Shown here: piece after piece, positions 1 to 9,025 of the stretch
Position numbering within the stretch: position 1 is the stretch's first letter
Layout: the number at the start of each line of letters is the position of its first letter
Source: Phaeobacter italicus
GTDB lineage: Bacteria; Pseudomonadota; Alphaproteobacteria; Rhodobacterales; Rhodobacteraceae
Assembly: GCF_001258055.1 (NCBI RefSeq)
Contig: NZ_CVRM01000032.1
Coordinates: forward strand, 1 to 64,000
Reading direction: 5' to 3'
DNA length: 64,000 nt
Position numbers and translations under genes: made by a program
Notes under the pieces: model-generated
The model's input: the letters and a program-made list of their open reading frames with translations, nothing else
Told to the model about the DNA's origin: nothing
Database searches by the model: none

Positions 1-50
1 AATTCTCAGTGACAATTTATAGGGCTACCGGGTCAGTTCTCAGTGACAAT
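1..50. mobile_element. Probable terminus of an IS21-type insertion sequence
   Basis: The 14-mer TTCTCAGTGACAAT occurs twice, at 3-16 and 37-50, 34 bp apart in the same orientation. Read on the minus strand it gives TGTCACTGAGAACTGACCC, which resembles the short subterminal repeats at the ends of IS21-family elements. The repeats sit exactly where the minus-strand gene at 40-306 loses its expected continuation and stops. I infer that an element extends leftwards out of the window and that its tip lies near position 47-50. No transposase gene is visible here, so the family assignment rests on the repeat pattern alone. Confidence 0.5.
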
Positions 51-306
51 CAACACTGAAGTTGCCCTTGATGATCAGCTCTGCGCTGACCAGCTTTTCG
101 AGCGCTGTTCGGATCTGCTTTTCGCTCAGATAGGGGAACAACTCACCAAAAGCCGAGATCGAGTTGTAGGTCCAATACCGCCCGTCTCGAAGGTTACGGC
201 GATTGGCTCGGTTCTTCTCGATCCAGAAGGTGATGTTCTGGAAAATCACCGCTGCGTTCAGGCCAACACGTCCCGCGATTTCGGGATCAAAGCTATGGCG
301 GCTCAT
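40..306 (-). pseudogene. Truncated phage/plasmid-type winged-helix protein, N-terminal part only
   Basis: About 88 codons remain from the ATG at 306, which follows a G-rich stretch that could serve as ribosome binding site. The text (RVGLNAAVIFQNITFWI, then YLSEKQIRTALEKL) looks like the N-terminal winged-helix DNA-binding domain of phage replisome-organiser-like proteins. Such proteins are longer. Here the frame ends in SVDCH-stop, and these last codons come from the IS-like repeat at 37-50. It is therefore most likely a gene cut by insertion. Upstream, at 340-358, the 8-mer TTTTGTAC is repeated with 11-bp spacing, a possible operator. Function beyond DNA binding is not known. Confidence 0.5.
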
Positions 307-461
307 GATTGGCCCCCGAAATACGCACAAACGTGCGAATTTTGTACAGGTTTTGTACGAGAAATCGGCTGTTTCAGCCGATTACGCCGCGAAAGCCGAC
401 GGGACTTTCTGCACGCTTCCGCGCAACGTCCTGTAAATAAGCCATTTTTTTCAGGTAGTTT

Positions 462-538
462 TGGCGACCCCGGCAGGATTCGAACCTGCAACCTGCCCCT
501 TAGGAGGGGGCTGCTCTATCCAGTTGAGCCACGGGGCC
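462..538 (-). tRNA. tRNA-Arg (anticodon CCT)
   Basis: On the minus strand the sequence folds as a cloverleaf. The acceptor is GGCCCCG pairing with CGGGGTC, the T-arm contains GGTTCGAATCC, and the anticodon loop CTCCTAA gives CCT. The 3' CCA is encoded (462-464). The truncated phage-like gene and the IS end lie just beyond the tRNA 3' end. That is the usual side for integrative elements, so this tRNA may mark the border of an island. Confidence 0.95.
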
Positions 539-683
539 TGACTTGGGCCAGTGGTTTACGCGATAACAAATGACCCGTGGCAAAACAATCCTGACGAATT
601 GGTTTTCGCAGCGTCCGCGCCCCATTGTGCAGGTTGCTCTCTCTGCGCTAACCTGAACACAACAACAATGTGAGGCCATCGAC

Positions 684-1709
684 GTGACCACGGACAACAA
701 GCGCCCGCTCACCCTTCGTGATGTATCAGAAGCCACCGGTGTTTCCGAAATGACTGTCAGCCGCGTTTTGCGCAATCGTGGCGATGTCTCGGAAAAGACC
801 CGCCAAAAGGTTCTGACCGCAGCCAAGGAGCTGGGCTATGTCCCCAACAAGATCGCTGGTGCGCTGGCGTCGAACCGGGTGAACCTGGTGGCGGTCATCA
901 TTCCATCGCTCTCTAACATGGTGTTTCCCGAGGTTCTGACCGGTATCAACTCGGTTCTGGAAAACACGGATCTGCAGCCCGTTGTCGGTGTTACGGACTA
1001 TCAGCCGGAGAAGGAGGAGAAAGTCCTCTACGAGATGCTGTCCTGGCGGCCCTCTGGCGTCATCATCGCGGGTCTCGAACATACCGAGGCGGCGCGCGCC
1101 ATGCTCAATGCCTCTGGCATTCCGGTCGTTGAGATCATGGACACCGATGGCAAGCCGGTAGATGCGATGGTCGGCATTTCACACCGCCGCGCAGGCCGGG
1201 AAATGGCCAAGGCGATCCTGAAAGCGGGCTATCGCAACATCGGGTTCATGGGCACCAAAATGCCGCTGGACCACCGCGCCCGCAAACGGTTTGAAGGCTT
1301 CACCGAGGCACTCGCCAAGGAAGGCGTGGAGATCATGGACCGCGCTTTCTATTCCGGCGGGTCTGCGCTGGCCAAGGGCCGCGAGATGACGCAGGAGATG
1401 CTGGAACGCTCTCCTGAACTGGATTTCCTGTATTATTCCAACGACATGATCGGCGCAGGTGGCATGCTCTACCTGATGGATCAAAAGATCGACATTCCCG
1501 GTCAGATCGGCCTTGCCGGCTTTAACGGGGTCGAACTGTTGCAGGGGCTGCCACGGCAGCTGGCCACGATGGATGCCTGTCGTCTGGAAATCGGGCGCAA
1601 GGCGGCAGAGATCATTGCCGCACAGCTCGACAATCCGGATGCCGAGATCGAAAAACACGTGACCCTGACGCCCACGATCACCTTTGGTGACACGCTCAAG
1701 CGACGCTGA
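684..1709 (+). CDS. LacI-family transcriptional regulator, GntR (gluconate)-like
   Basis: The 341-residue product has a LacI helix-turn-helix at residues 9-55 (TLRDVSEATGVSEMTVSRVL, then GYVPNKIAGAL), followed by a periplasmic-binding-protein-like sensor domain to the end. The segments IIPSLSNMVFPEVL, EMLSWRPSGVI and GIPVVEIMD resemble E. coli GntR of the LacI family, which represses gluconate uptake genes. The GTG start at 684 gives the full N-terminus. The stop overlaps the ATG of the next gene (TGATG). No sugar or gluconate genes lie beside it, so its target is unknown; GntR-like is a resemblance, not a demonstrated ligand. Confidence 0.85.
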   Translation: MTTDNKRPLTLRDVSEATGVSEMTVSRVLRNRGDVSEKTRQKVLTAAKELGYVPNKIAGALASNRVNLVAVIIPSLSNMVFPEVLTGINSVLENTDLQPVVGVTDYQPEKEEKVLYEMLSWRPSGVIIAGLEHTEAARAMLNASGIPVVEIMDTDGKPVDAMVGISHRRAGREMAKAILKAGYRNIGFMGTKMPLDHRARKRFEGFTEALAKEGVEIMDRAFYSGGSALAKGREMTQEMLERSPELDFLYYSNDMIGAGGMLYLMDQKIDIPGQIGLAGFNGVELLQGLPRQLATMDACRLEIGRKAAEIIAAQLDNPDAEIEKHVTLTPTITFGDTLKRR

Positions 1710-2938
1710 TGGCGGTTGCGCGGCTGGACAACCGGGCCGCGCGGCGCCTGTTCATGGATCGGCATGCCCTGCTGGAGCAACCCAGCGGGCCAGCCAAGGG
1801 TGATGCGCTTCTGGATCTGATCACCCGGCTTGGGTTTGTTCAACTCGACAGCATCAATACCGTCGCCCGTGCCCATGACATGATCCTGTTTTCGCGCAGG
1901 CCCAGCTATCGGCCGGCAGCGCTGAAACGGCTCTATGAGCAGGACCACCAGCATCTGTTTGAGCATTGGACCCACGATGCCGCCGTTCTGCCGATGGAAT
2001 TCTACCCTCATTGGCACCTGCGGTTTCAGCGCGATGCAGAGGTTCTGCGCAAAAGATACCGCAACTGGCGACGCGACGGGTACGAGGCAAAGTTCCAGCA
2101 TGTTCTCGACCATATCCGAGAGCACGGCCCGGTCAGCTCTTCGGATGTGGGCAAGGATGAAAGGAAAGGCAGCGGTGGCTGGTGGGACTGGCACCCGTCA
2201 AAAACCGCGCTGGAATACCTGTGGCGTTCAGGCGCGCTGGCGGTGGTCGGGCGCAGTGGCTTTCAGAAACGCTACGATCTCAGCGAACGGGTCATCGACA
2301 CCCGTCACCTCCCCGCTCAAGGCTCCCCCGCGCCGCAGGATACGCTGGACTGGCTGTGCAACGCGGCGCTGGACCGGCTGGGCTTTGCCACCTCGGGAGA
2401 GCTGGCTGCCTTCTGGGCGACGGCCTCCCCCGCAGAATGTGCCACGTGGTGCAAACAGGCGCTGGCGGATGGGCAGATCGAACCGGTTGATATCACGCTC
2501 GCGGATGGCCGCAGTCGCCGCGTCTTTGCCCGCCCCGGCACTGTTGAACAGGCCGCCGCCCTGCCGCCACCACCCGGGCGGCTGCGCGTCCTCAGCCCAT
2601 TTGATCCGGCCCTGCGCGATCGCAAGCGCGCAGAGGGGCTGTTTGGCTTCCACTACCGGATCGAGGTTTTCACCCCTGCCGAGAAACGACGCTATGGCTA
2701 TTACGTTTTTCCGCTGATGGAAGGCGACCGTCTGGTCGGGCGCATCGACATGAAAGCCCACCGTCAGACAGGTGATCTGGCAGGCAGCCTGCATGTCACC
2801 GCCCTTTGGCCGGAACGCGGCGTCAAATGGTCCCCGGCACGACAAAATCGGCTGGAGGCCGAACTGGAGCGGGTCCGCCGTTTTGTCGACATGGAACGGG
2901 TGACATTTGCAAATGACTGGCAGCGCAATCCACTGTGA
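1709..2938 (+). CDS. YcaQ/AlkX-type winged-helix DNA glycosylase
   Basis: The 409-residue protein belongs to the HTH_42/YcaQ family. E. coli YcaQ (AlkX) is a DNA glycosylase that unhooks interstrand crosslinks and N7-alkylated bases. The family Q-x-D catalytic motif is present as QLD in GFVQLDSINTVARAH (residues about 43-57). Other family blocks are YEQDHQHLFEHWTHDAAVLP, HPSKTALEYLWRSG and VLSPFDPALRDR, with the expected C-terminal beta-rich region. Length matches the family. The start overlaps the stop of the LacI-type gene by one base, so the two are probably co-transcribed, although no functional link is known. Confidence 0.85.
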   Translation: MAVARLDNRAARRLFMDRHALLEQPSGPAKGDALLDLITRLGFVQLDSINTVARAHDMILFSRRPSYRPAALKRLYEQDHQHLFEHWTHDAAVLPMEFYPHWHLRFQRDAEVLRKRYRNWRRDGYEAKFQHVLDHIREHGPVSSSDVGKDERKGSGGWWDWHPSKTALEYLWRSGALAVVGRSGFQKRYDLSERVIDTRHLPAQGSPAPQDTLDWLCNAALDRLGFATSGELAAFWATASPAECATWCKQALADGQIEPVDITLADGRSRRVFARPGTVEQAAALPPPPGRLRVLSPFDPALRDRKRAEGLFGFHYRIEVFTPAEKRRYGYYVFPLMEGDRLVGRIDMKAHRQTGDLAGSLHVTALWPERGVKWSPARQNRLEAELERVRRFVDMERVTFANDWQRNPL

Positions 2939-2968
2939 TTTCGGCTCTAATCCGCGAAAAACTGCACC

Positions 2969-3409
2969 TTATGCGAGGTCAGGCCGCAGCAAGGGCTCGA
3001 TGACCGCGCGATAATCTGCGGGCGCTGGCTTGGCGCTAAAGTCGCTTGGCTCGATAAAGACGCAGACAAATTTGCCTTCAAAACACAGCGTGCCGTCCTG
3101 CCGTGCCTCTACCCGGAAGGTCACGGATTTCTGCCCCAAGGCCACGGGCCAGACAGAACAGGCCAGACGGTGGCGCGGTGTGACCGGGGACCGGAAATCG
3201 ATGCTCATATGTACAAAGGGCGTGCCGGTGCCGCGGTCCAGCTCCATCTGATACCAGCCGTCTCCATCCAGCTGATGTTCCCACCAGGCATCAATCGCCT
3301 GCAGCGCAAAACCCGGCAAATGACCGGTATAGGCAATGCGCGCCGGGTCACAATCGCCCCAGCCCACGCGGATTTCATGAACAAAATCGGTTGTCTGACT
3401 ATTGGTCAT
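2969..3409 (-). CDS. Hotdog-fold acyl-CoA thioesterase, 4-hydroxybenzoyl-CoA thioesterase-like
   Basis: A 146-residue hotdog protein. The motif VGWGDCDPARIAYTGH near residues 13-28 is the 4HBT signature, with the Asp in GDCDPA expected to be catalytic. PFVHMSIDFRSPV matches the central helix-strand region. It would hydrolyse a thioester of an aromatic or short acyl-CoA; the substrate cannot be read from sequence. I chose the ATG at 3409 because the GDCDPA motif then falls at the usual distance from the N-terminus; a longer frame from 3430 adds seven residues. It lies about 95 bp after the TRAP large permease on the same strand and may be the last gene of that operon. Confidence 0.8.
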   Translation of the reverse strand: MTNSQTTDFVHEIRVGWGDCDPARIAYTGHLPGFALQAIDAWWEHQLDGDGWYQMELDRGTGTPFVHMSIDFRSPVTPRHRLACSVWPVALGQKSVTFRVEARQDGTLCFEGKFVCVFIEPSDFSAKPAPADYRAVIEPLLRPDLA

Positions 3410-3504
3410 TCGGGATCTCACGTCTGGCAAGCGGGTTGGAAAAGGGAACGGCCACCCGTCGAACCAGTGGTCAGACAGATGGCCGCATGGGTCTGCAATA
3501 GGCC

Positions 3505-5010
3505 TCAGCGCATCAACATCAGCGGCAATAGCGTGATGATCGGAAAGGCCACCAAAATCACAACCCGGATCAGGTCGGAGGCGACAAAGAACATCACCGC
3601 CTTATAGGTATCGACCATGCGAGTGGTGCGATCCATCGCATTGATGACGAACAGGTTCATGCCAACCGGCGGGGTAATCAGGCCGACCTCGACCACGATC
3701 AGAACCAGAATGCCGAACCAGATGGCGACATATTCGGTCTCAAGCCGGTTCGCCATGCCCTTGGTCACGCGAATGCCCAGCTCTTTCATCTGCTCGCGGG
3801 TCAGTTCGGTGCCGGTGGCAATCGCCTCCTGGATCGAGGCGAGCATTTCAGCCCCCATCCCCTGCGGCACCCCTGCTTTCAACACCTCCATCGCGGCCTC
3901 AGCCTGCATCGCGGGCAGGTTCACCAGACCAAAATCCATCGCCGAAATGACAGGATAGAAAATCGGGATTGTCAGCAGGATCATCGACAGGCTGTCCATC
4001 AGGCAGCCGAACACCAGATAAAAGGCAAGGATCAGCATCAATACGACCCAGGGGCTCAACCCCTGTGAGACAACGAAATCAGCCAGTTCCTGCGGCACCT
4101 TGGTCAGGGCAAGGAACCCGTTGTAGAACCCGGCCCCCAGCACGATGAAAAAGATCATCGCGGTCGAGCGCGCCGTGACCATGAAGCTGTCGGTCAGGGT
4201 CTCGCGGTTAAGCCCGCCGTTCAGCCAGGCAATCAGCCCGGTCCCCAACGCGCCAACAGCCGCGCCTTCGGTCGGGGTGAACCAACCAAGGTAGATACCA
4301 CCAACGACAAGCCCAAAGACCAAGAGAACCGGCCAGACATGGAACAGCGCCGCAAACCGCTCGCCCCAGGGAACTGGCGGGCGGGTGCCGGCGCTTCCGG
4401 GAAAGACGCGAACGTAGATGGAAATTGCGATCACATAGCCGATGGCGGCCAGAATACCGGGAATGAAGGCGGCCAGGAACAGCTTGGCAATGTTCTGTTC
4501 GGTCAGGATGGCATAGATCACCAACACCACAGAGGGCGGGATCAGAATGCCCAGGGTGCCCCCCGCTGCCAGCGTCGCGGTCGAAAAACCACCAGCATAG
4601 CCATAGTTGCGCAGCTCAGGCAGGGCCACGCGCCCCATCGTCGCCGCAGTTGCCAGGGACGAGCCGCAGATCGCACCAAAGCCCGCACAGGCCCCGATGG
4701 CGGCCATGGCAACACCGCCCTTCTTGTGGCCAAGGAACCCCTCCGCCGCCTTGAACAGCGCAGTGGACATCCCCCCAAGTGTCGCAAAATGCCCCATCAA
4801 CAGGAACATCGGCACGATGGTCAGGGAATAGGACGAAAAGGTCGTGTAGGTCTCACTCTTCATCCGGCCAAAGGCCACCTGCGTGCCGTCGGTCACAATG
4901 ATCAGCCCGACCAGACCAACCAGAAACATCGACAGGCCGATAGGCACCCGCAGGAAAATCAGCATCATCAGGACGGGAAAAGAGGCAATCCCGATTTCAA
5001 GCGCAGTCAC
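3505..5010 (-). CDS. TRAP transporter large permease subunit (DctM family), with an extra internal segment
   Basis: An inner-membrane permease of the tripartite ATP-independent periplasmic family, which drives solute uptake with an ion gradient. Many hydrophobic helices are visible. Family blocks include GACAGFGAICGSSLATAATM (about 106-125), GTLGILIPPS (151-160), FTPTEGAAVGA (244-254) and IGLITPPVG-type EVGLITPPVGMNLFV (441-455). At 501 residues it is longer than the usual roughly 430. The excess is one polar block of about 65 residues (about 362-426) between FYPVISAMDFG and AIWFGILVL, which are normally almost adjacent. It overlaps the small-permease gene by 4 bp (ATGA). Substrate unknown. 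Confidence 0.9.
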   Translation of the reverse strand: MTALEIGIASFPVLMMLIFLRVPIGLSMFLVGLVGLIIVTDGTQVAFGRMKSETYTTFSSYSLTIVPMFLLMGHFATLGGMSTALFKAAEGFLGHKKGGVAMAAIGACAGFGAICGSSLATAATMGRVALPELRNYGYAGGFSTATLAAGGTLGILIPPSVVLVIYAILTEQNIAKLFLAAFIPGILAAIGYVIAISIYVRVFPGSAGTRPPVPWGERFAALFHVWPVLLVFGLVVGGIYLGWFTPTEGAAVGALGTGLIAWLNGGLNRETLTDSFMVTARSTAMIFFIVLGAGFYNGFLALTKVPQELADFVVSQGLSPWVVLMLILAFYLVFGCLMDSLSMILLTIPIFYPVISAMDFGLVNLPAMQAEAAMEVLKAGVPQGMGAEMLASIQEAIATGTELTREQMKELGIRVTKGMANRLETEYVAIWFGILVLIVVEVGLITPPVGMNLFVINAMDRTTRMVDTYKAVMFFVASDLIRVVILVAFPIITLLPLMLMR

Positions 5011-5591
5011 TGTTCGCCCTCCACGCCGTCCCAGACAAGGATGCGGCCAGTCATGAATTCAATCGTACGTACGGCGGCCATGTAGATGCCCACCAATGCG
5101 GCCACGCCGGCCGCGACAAGGCTGGCGGCATAGGCCCACCAGACCGGAAACTCGAGCAGGAAAGACGTCTCGCCGTTTTGGAACTTGCTCAGCGTGCCTG
5201 CCCCCAGGCGGACTGCAATCAACACCAGAACAGCGGCAAAAACGATTTCCGTCACCATCCGCAGGAACCGTTTGGCGCCCCTCGGAAAACTGTTGGTGAC
5301 AATATCCACCGATGCATGGCCGGCGGTGATCTGACACAGCGGCAAAAACGCAAAGATCGCAAAGGCGACACCGGCCTCGACAATCTCGAAATCCCCGTTG
5401 ATTGGTCCGACACCGATGGCGATCAGCCATTCGGCCAGATCCGGCGCGATGCTCTGCATCAGGGCGCCATGCAGCCCCCCGTTCAAGAGACGCCCGGCAA
5501 TCGACAGACATGTCAGCAGGATCAGCAGCGACAGCACAACGCCGCCCACCATGGCCATTGTTCTGGCCAGTCCCATCATCAGCTTGTGCAT
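5007..5591 (-). CDS. TRAP transporter small permease subunit (DctQ family)
   Basis: A 194-residue protein with four hydrophobic segments (about residues 10-32, 66-86, 105-125 and 148-170), the DctQ topology. It pairs with the large permease encoded immediately downstream (4-bp overlap) and with the binding protein encoded 66 bp upstream. Sequence between DctQ proteins is poorly conserved, so the call rests on length, topology and position between dctP- and dctM-type genes. Confidence 0.88.
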   Translation of the reverse strand: MHKLMMGLARTMAMVGGVVLSLLILLTCLSIAGRLLNGGLHGALMQSIAPDLAEWLIAIGVGPINGDFEIVEAGVAFAIFAFLPLCQITAGHASVDIVTNSFPRGAKRFLRMVTEIVFAAVLVLIAVRLGAGTLSKFQNGETSFLLEFPVWWAYAASLVAAGVAALVGIYMAAVRTIEFMTGRILVWDGVEGEQ

Positions 5592-5657
5592 GAAAAGCCT
5601 ACCCTTTCAGGTGGGGTGGACCCGCAAAAGCAGCAGGTCCACCGGTCGTGCGCTCAG

Positions 5658-6701
5658 TTAGTTGTGCTGAGCGGTGTATTTGTCGATCAGATACGTGGCC
5701 TGCTCAAGCAGCGCGTCACCATCGACGCCTTTTGCTTTCATATCATCGAGCCACTGCTGATAGATCGGCTGTGCCGCTTCACGCCAGATCGCTGTCTGCT
5801 CTTCATCCAGCGTGATGACATTGTTGCCCTCATCCAGCGCAAACTCGCGCGATGGACCATCCGCATCGGCCATGGTGCCGCCCGCAAAGACAGAGAATTC
5901 CAAACCCGAGTTTTCATCCACGGCCTTTTTCAGGTCGTCCGGCAGGCTCTCATATTTGTCTTTGTTCATCGCCAGAACAAAGGTCAGCGTGTAAAGCGCG
6001 CGACCAGTGAACTCGGTGTGGTTTTCAACCAGCTCCGGCACTTTCAGCGCAGCGGTAACTTCCCACGGGATGGTGGTGCCGTCGATCACACCCTTGGACA
6101 GCGCTTCCGGGATAGCCGGAACCGGCATGCCCACCGGGGTTGCCCCCAACTCTGTCAGCAGCGCGTTCACCGAACGGCCACCACCGCGGATTTTCATGCC
6201 GCGCAGGTCATCAGGTGTTTCAACCGGCTCAGAGGTGTGAATGATGCCGGGGCCGTGCACCCAGGTGCCAAGGATTTTCACATCCTTGAACTCGCCATCT
6301 TTCATGTGCTCTTCGAACATTTCCCAATAGGCATGCGACGCCGCGCGCGCATTGGTCATCATGAACGGCAGTTCGAAAACTTCGGTCGAGGGGTAGCGGC
6401 CAGGCGTATAGCCCACCACGGTCCAGACGATATCCGCCACACCGTCAATGGCCTGGTCCATCAACTCTGGTGGTTTGCCACCCAGCTGCATGGAAGGATA
6501 GCGGTCAATCTTGATGCGGCCATCGGACGAGGCCTCCACCTTGTCCGCCCAGACGTCCAGAATCAGCTTGGGCACATTGGCCTGAGCCGGCAGAAACTGG
6601 TGCAGCTTCAGCGTCACCTCCTGCGCCATGGCGGACGTCGCGCCCATCGCCATGAGAGCAACGGCCCCAGCCGCGCCAAGTAGCTTTCTCCGAGTGGTCA
6701 T
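5658..6701 (-). CDS. TRAP transporter substrate-binding protein (DctP family)
   Basis: The 347-residue periplasmic receptor captures the solute and delivers it to the permease. A signal peptide (TTRRKLLGAAGAVALMAMG, cleavage near SAMAQ) has a twin-arginine-like RRKLL start. GTWVHGPGIIHTSEPV, MKIRGGG and IDGTTIPWEV are typical DctP blocks, and the Arg of MKIRGGG is the expected carboxylate-binding position. I chose the ATG at 6701 because AGGAAACAC precedes it directly and the signal peptide then begins correctly; the open frame runs 34 codons further without support. First gene of dctP-dctQ-dctM. The ligand is probably an organic acid, as for the family. Confidence 0.9.
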   Translation of the reverse strand: MTTRRKLLGAAGAVALMAMGATSAMAQEVTLKLHQFLPAQANVPKLILDVWADKVEASSDGRIKIDRYPSMQLGGKPPELMDQAIDGVADIVWTVVGYTPGRYPSTEVFELPFMMTNARAASHAYWEMFEEHMKDGEFKDVKILGTWVHGPGIIHTSEPVETPDDLRGMKIRGGGRSVNALLTELGATPVGMPVPAIPEALSKGVIDGTTIPWEVTAALKVPELVENHTEFTGRALYTLTFVLAMNKDKYESLPDDLKKAVDENSGLEFSVFAGGTMADADGPSREFALDEGNNVITLDEEQTAIWREAAQPIYQQWLDDMKAKGVDGDALLEQATYLIDKYTAQHN

Positions 6702-6978
6702 GTGTTTCCTCCCTCTGACCCTATGTCTTTTCTCAACTATCGCGCTCAGATGTCTCTGATGCAACAAACCCAACGCGCCCGCCAAAGCATCGCCCACAGC
6801 CAAATGCGCCCCCTGACACCTTCAGCTATTAGGTGCACTTGTAACCATCAACAGATGATTATGCATTTCTGCCGCATGATTTTTCAAACATACTTGGCTG
6901 AGCTCGCTTTCTGAAACAAAAATACGTTACAGAAATACATTCGCAACAAAAATATGGATACGTAAAAATACGTCCCGC
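6702..6978. other. AT-rich intergenic region upstream of the TRAP operon
   Basis: This 277-bp gap is clearly richer in A and T than its surroundings, especially 6830-6975. It contains three copies of ATACGT close together near 6920-6975. It should carry the promoter of the dctP operon (read leftwards). The short open frame at 6702-6914 on the plus strand has no recognisable protein content and is not called. Confidence 0.4.
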
Positions 6979-7674
6979 TCACGACGGCGACAATGACAGC
7001 CGGACATTGCCCAGCCCCGTGATGCCGCCCTCAATTCGGTCCCCTGCCACCACAGGCCCGACACCAGCGGGCGTTCCGGTCATGATCAGATCCCCGGCCC
7101 GCAGATCGTAGAACCCAGACAGGTGGCATAGAATTTCTTCGACCGACCAGACCAGCTCTGCCAGCGTTGCGTCTTGGCGCGGTTCATCATTGACCGTCAG
7201 CCAGATTCGCTGATCAGCAACCGGCCCCCACTCTGCAGCCGGCGTCAGCGGCGCAAAGACGCTGCCCGCCTCCAGATCCTTCCCAAGGCTCCAGGGACGC
7301 TGTTTCTTGCGCTCGCTGAGCTGCAGATCGCGGCGCGTCATATCCAGCGCGCAGCCATAGCCGAAAATGGCTGCACGGGCCGCGGTTGGCGAAACCTCTG
7401 AAAGGGGGCGACCAATCGCAACCACCAGCTCCATCTCGTGATGAAAATTCTCTGTCCCCTTGGGATAAGAGACCTCCGCCCCGCTCAACACCGCGTTGGC
7501 TGCGGATTTGGTGAAATAGAACGGCTTTTCGCGATCGACCTCGACCCCCATCTCGGCCGCATGGGCAGCATAGTTGCGCCCCACACAAAAGATTCGGCCA
7601 ATCGGAAATCCGCTCTCCTGACCCTCAACCGGAATCACGGGAATCGCAGGCAGCTCAAACATTGGCGATACCAT
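6979..7674 (-). CDS. Fumarylacetoacetate hydrolase-family protein
   Basis: About 231 residues of the FAH fold, as in fumarylpyruvate or acylpyruvate hydrolases. Recognisable are RIFCVGRNYAAHAAEMG (about 27-43), the metal-binding HHEMELVVAIGRPL (acidic residues of E-M-E), GCALDMTRRDLQ, WSLGKDLEAG and the C-terminal GDLIMTGTPAGVGPV. It would cleave a C-C bond of a small 3-oxo-acid from aromatic breakdown, but the exact substrate is open. AAGGAG lies six bases before the ATG at 7674. It is co-oriented with the TRAP genes, with a 277-bp gap, so co-regulation is possible but not shown. Confidence 0.85.
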   Translation of the reverse strand: MVSPMFELPAIPVIPVEGQESGFPIGRIFCVGRNYAAHAAEMGVEVDREKPFYFTKSAANAVLSGAEVSYPKGTENFHHEMELVVAIGRPLSEVSPTAARAAIFGYGCALDMTRRDLQLSERKKQRPWSLGKDLEAGSVFAPLTPAAEWGPVADQRIWLTVNDEPRQDATLAELVWSVEEILCHLSGFYDLRAGDLIMTGTPAGVGPVVAGDRIEGGITGLGNVRLSLSPS

Positions 7675-7892
7675 CACAGGCTCCTTACCTCTGGAACAAA
7701 GCCGACAACCGCCCGCAGGCCGCGCCGCTTCGTGTTAGCGCTCGCCGCACCCTAGCAACCCAGAGAGGCCCCCGCGACCACAGAGCCACGAAAACACAGG
7801 ATTTTTGCAGGAAAACACTGAGAAACACCCAGCAGCTGCTGCTGCTCTGGTCAACAGATCATCTGGTGGTTTTCAGTGGTAAAGGGAGGAAG

Positions 7893-7968
7893 TGGTGAGC
7901 CGTGCAGGATTCGAACCTGCGACCCACTGATTAAAAGTCAGTTGCTCTACCAACTGAGCTAACGGCCC
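7893..7968 (-). tRNA. tRNA-Lys (anticodon TTT)
   Basis: The minus-strand sequence begins GGGCCGTTAGCTCAGTTGGT and carries the loop CTTTTAA (anticodon TTT) and the T-arm GGTTCGAATCC. The acceptor GGGCCGT pairs with ACGGCTC, followed by discriminator A and an encoded CCA (7893-7895). Confidence 0.96.
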
Positions 7969-8179
7969 ACTTCTTCATCGGAACATTGTGTCGTTCCTTG
8001 CTCGCTCTTTAAGGACATAATCCAGAAGGATCAAGCACTTAATTTGCTTCGGAACGTTGTGTCTGTGTCAGTCACCGTGTCCCGATAGGCGGCGTATCTA
8101 GGGGTATGCGCAGGAACGGTCAACCCCTTTTTTCAACTTTCTTGCCACAAGACTGGATTCATCTTCGGCGGGGGTCTAT

Positions 8180-9025
8180 ATGCCCGAAATGACCACAGCA
8201 TCCGACACCCGCCTGCCCTTTATGAAGATGCACGGCCTTGGCAATGATTTCGTTGTCGTGGACGCGCGCGATCAGTCCTGGGACATCACCCCGGCCATGG
8301 CCGAGGGAATCGCGCATCGACAGATGGGCATCGGCTTTGATCAGCTGACGGTCATTACCAAAGGCGACGAAGACGCTCATCTGACGTTCTACAACGCGGA
8401 CGGGTCGACCTCCGGCGCCTGCGGCAATGCCACCCGCTGTATCGCCCGCTATCTGCTGGATGAAAGCGGCAAACCTAAACTGCGCCTGACCACGGATCGC
8501 GGCCTCCTTCTGGCGGAAGATGTCGGAAACGGGCTCACATCCGTCAACATGGGTCAGCCCCAGCTTGACTGGCAGGACATCCCGCTGGCCGAGGATGTCG
8601 ATACGCTCGAACTCCCCATCGAAGGGACCCCGACAGCCACGGGCATGGGCAACCCCCACTGCACCTTCTTTGTGGAGAATGCGGAGGTGATTCCCCTGGC
8701 CGAGTTTGGCGCCCGTTACGAACATCATCCGCTTTATCCCGAACGCACCAATGTGCAGGTCGCCCATGTGGTTGGCCCCGATCATCTGCGGATGCGCGTC
8801 TGGGAACGCGGTGTCGGCATTACACTTGCCTCCGGCTCCTCCTCCTGTGCCACCGCCGTGGCCGCTGTGCGTCGCGGACTGACCGGGCACAAGGTGCAGA
8901 TCGATCTGGACGGGGGCACCCTCTGGGTCGACTGGCGTGACGATGGTGTCTGGATGACCGGACCCACCATGCATGTGGCCGATGGCCATTTTACCCGCGA
9001 ATTCCTTGAAAGCCTCACCAAGTGA
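8180..9025 (+). CDS. dapF: Diaminopimelate epimerase
   Basis: Converts LL- to meso-diaminopimelate for lysine and peptidoglycan synthesis in the cytoplasm, using two cysteines as acid and base without a cofactor. The 281-residue product shows the N-terminal KMHGLGNDFVVVDAR, Cys81 in ADGSTSGACGNATRC and Cys223 in ASGSSSCATAVAAV, plus GMGNPHCTFF. Both catalytic cysteines are present and length is normal. The stop overlaps the GTG start of mtaB, so the pair forms one transcript. Confidence 0.96.
   Translation: MPEMTTASDTRLPFMKMHGLGNDFVVVDARDQSWDITPAMAEGIAHRQMGIGFDQLTVITKGDEDAHLTFYNADGSTSGACGNATRCIARYLLDESGKPKLRLTTDRGLLLAEDVGNGLTSVNMGQPQLDWQDIPLAEDVDTLELPIEGTPTATGMGNPHCTFFVENAEVIPLAEFGARYEHHPLYPERTNVQVAHVVGPDHLRMRVWERGVGITLASGSSSCATAVAAVRRGLTGHKVQIDLDGGTLWVDWRDDGVWMTGPTMHVADGHFTREFLESLTK

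Noticed and set aside
6702-6914. Small gene of 70 codons upstream of dctP.
   Set aside because: AT-rich promoter-like sequence, no ribosome binding site, no resemblance to known small proteins.
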